From a virus: a stretch of 22,491 bases of DNA. The notes under the pieces were generated by a model. It saw only the letters and a list, made by a program, of their open reading frames with translations. It did no database searches and had not been told where the DNA came from. The stretch spans positions 1-22,491 of the IMG/VR virus record IMGVR_UViG_3300037119_005156. One strand, written 5' to 3'. Position numbers and translations under genes: made by a program. Numbering within the stretch: position 1 is the first letter of the stretch; every line of letters begins with the position of its first letter. Of this stretch, positions 22,206 to 22,491 are shown piece by piece.

Positions 22206-22481
22206 ATGGCAGCACCGATCACCTCTTCGAGGTCGGCGATGGCCGTCCTGTTCATCCTCTCCGAGGAACTCGAAGCCCTTCAGGACAAGGTCGAAGACCT
22301 TGAGGACCGTGGGACCAAGCGGCAGCAGAAGGCTCTGCCTTCTGTGATCGAGCAGTGCAAGCGGATCAGCGCCTTGCAAAGCAAGGCTGCTGAGTTGGTC
22401 TGGGCCCTTGAGCCCACCGCTTTCGATGACCTCTCCGAGGTCTACGACGCCACCTACGCCACCTTCGGTGGCTCCAAGTGA
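22206..22481 (+). CDS. Small coiled-coil protein of unknown function
   Basis: 91 residues, not recognised. Residues about 12-62 form an amphipathic helix/coiled coil rich in Glu, Lys, Leu and Gln (SEELEALQDKVEDLEDRG; ALPSVIEQCKRISALQSKAA); the C-terminal 25 residues carry aromatic and acidic residues (WALEPTAFDDLSEVYDATYA). There is no signal peptide or membrane segment. ATG 22206 has a good ribosome binding site. The gene itself is strange at the DNA level: it contains seven perfect three-base-loop dyads (see 22221-22472). It ends ten bases before the window edge, and its partner genes are not visible. It could be a small early or regulatory protein. Confidence 0.7.
   Translation: MAAPITSSRSAMAVLFILSEELEALQDKVEDLEDRGTKRQQKALPSVIEQCKRISALQSKAAELVWALEPTAFDDLSEVYDATYATFGGSK
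22221..22472. repeat. Seven three-base-loop dyads inside the 91-residue gene
   Basis: Perfect arms, written arm/loop/arm: ACCTC/TTC/GAGGT (22221-22233), TCCTC/TCC/GAGGA (22255-22267), CAAGGTC/GAA/GACCTTG (22286-22302), CAGAAGGC/TCT/GCCTTCTG (22326-22344), GCCTTGC/AAA/GCAAGGC (22371-22387), GACCTC/TCC/GAGGTC (22428-22442), GCCACC/TTC/GGTGGC (22458-22472). Every loop is exactly three bases and every closing pair is C-G. The loops fall in different codon positions, so the pattern is not a simple product of a protein repeat. Confidence 0.8.
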
Positions 22482-22491
22482 CCCGGATCTC

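Overview
The window looks like part of the genome of a high-GC tailed bacteriophage (Caudoviricetes). About 19 kb of minus-strand head genes run almost without gaps, and they face a short plus-strand replication/early side. The host is probably an actinobacterium. That is an inference from high GC, frequent GTG/TTG starts, GGAGG-type ribosome binding sites and a TANNNT-type -10 directly in front of an ATG. No rRNA, tRNA, integrase, transposase or CRISPR array was seen.

Minus strand, read from right to left (19181 down to 1): putative small terminase, large terminase, portal, an unrecognised 1115-residue protein, a giant 2965-residue protein, scaffold, major capsid protein of the N4-gp56 type, head-tail adaptor, and the first 20 codons of a further gene. 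Most junctions overlap or abut, so this reads as one late operon for packaging and head assembly. Two proteins take up 12.2 kb between portal and scaffold. The giant one carries six degenerate copies of a ~65-70-residue module, an ADP-ribosyltransferase-like region, an HExxH zincin site and a C-terminal tail-type module. It looks like a polyvalent, virion-carried protein that could be ejected with the DNA.

Plus strand: a divergent 118-bp gap (19182-19299), a RecA-fold/AAA_25-type ATPase probably used in replication (19300-20766), then 1.44 kb with no convincing long gene (20767-22205), then a small 91-residue coiled-coil protein (22206-22481).

The 1.44-kb stretch is the most unusual part. 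It holds two long nested hairpins each with a 6-nt bulge, nine head-to-tail 11-bp repeats with an invariant CTCA, three copies of CGACGAC-TAC-GTCGTC, a 13-codon leader ORF between two hairpins, and many perfect dyads with exactly three bases between the arms. Most of these have a C-GNA-G loop on one strand (TNC on the other). The series continues into the 91-residue gene. This loop type is the extra-stable DNA mini-hairpin class and resembles the promoter hairpins used by the phage N4 virion RNA polymerase. With an N4-gp56-type capsid and a giant virion-type protein nearby, a hairpin-dependent transcription or replication region is a reasonable hypothesis, but no RNA polymerase motif was recognised in the window.
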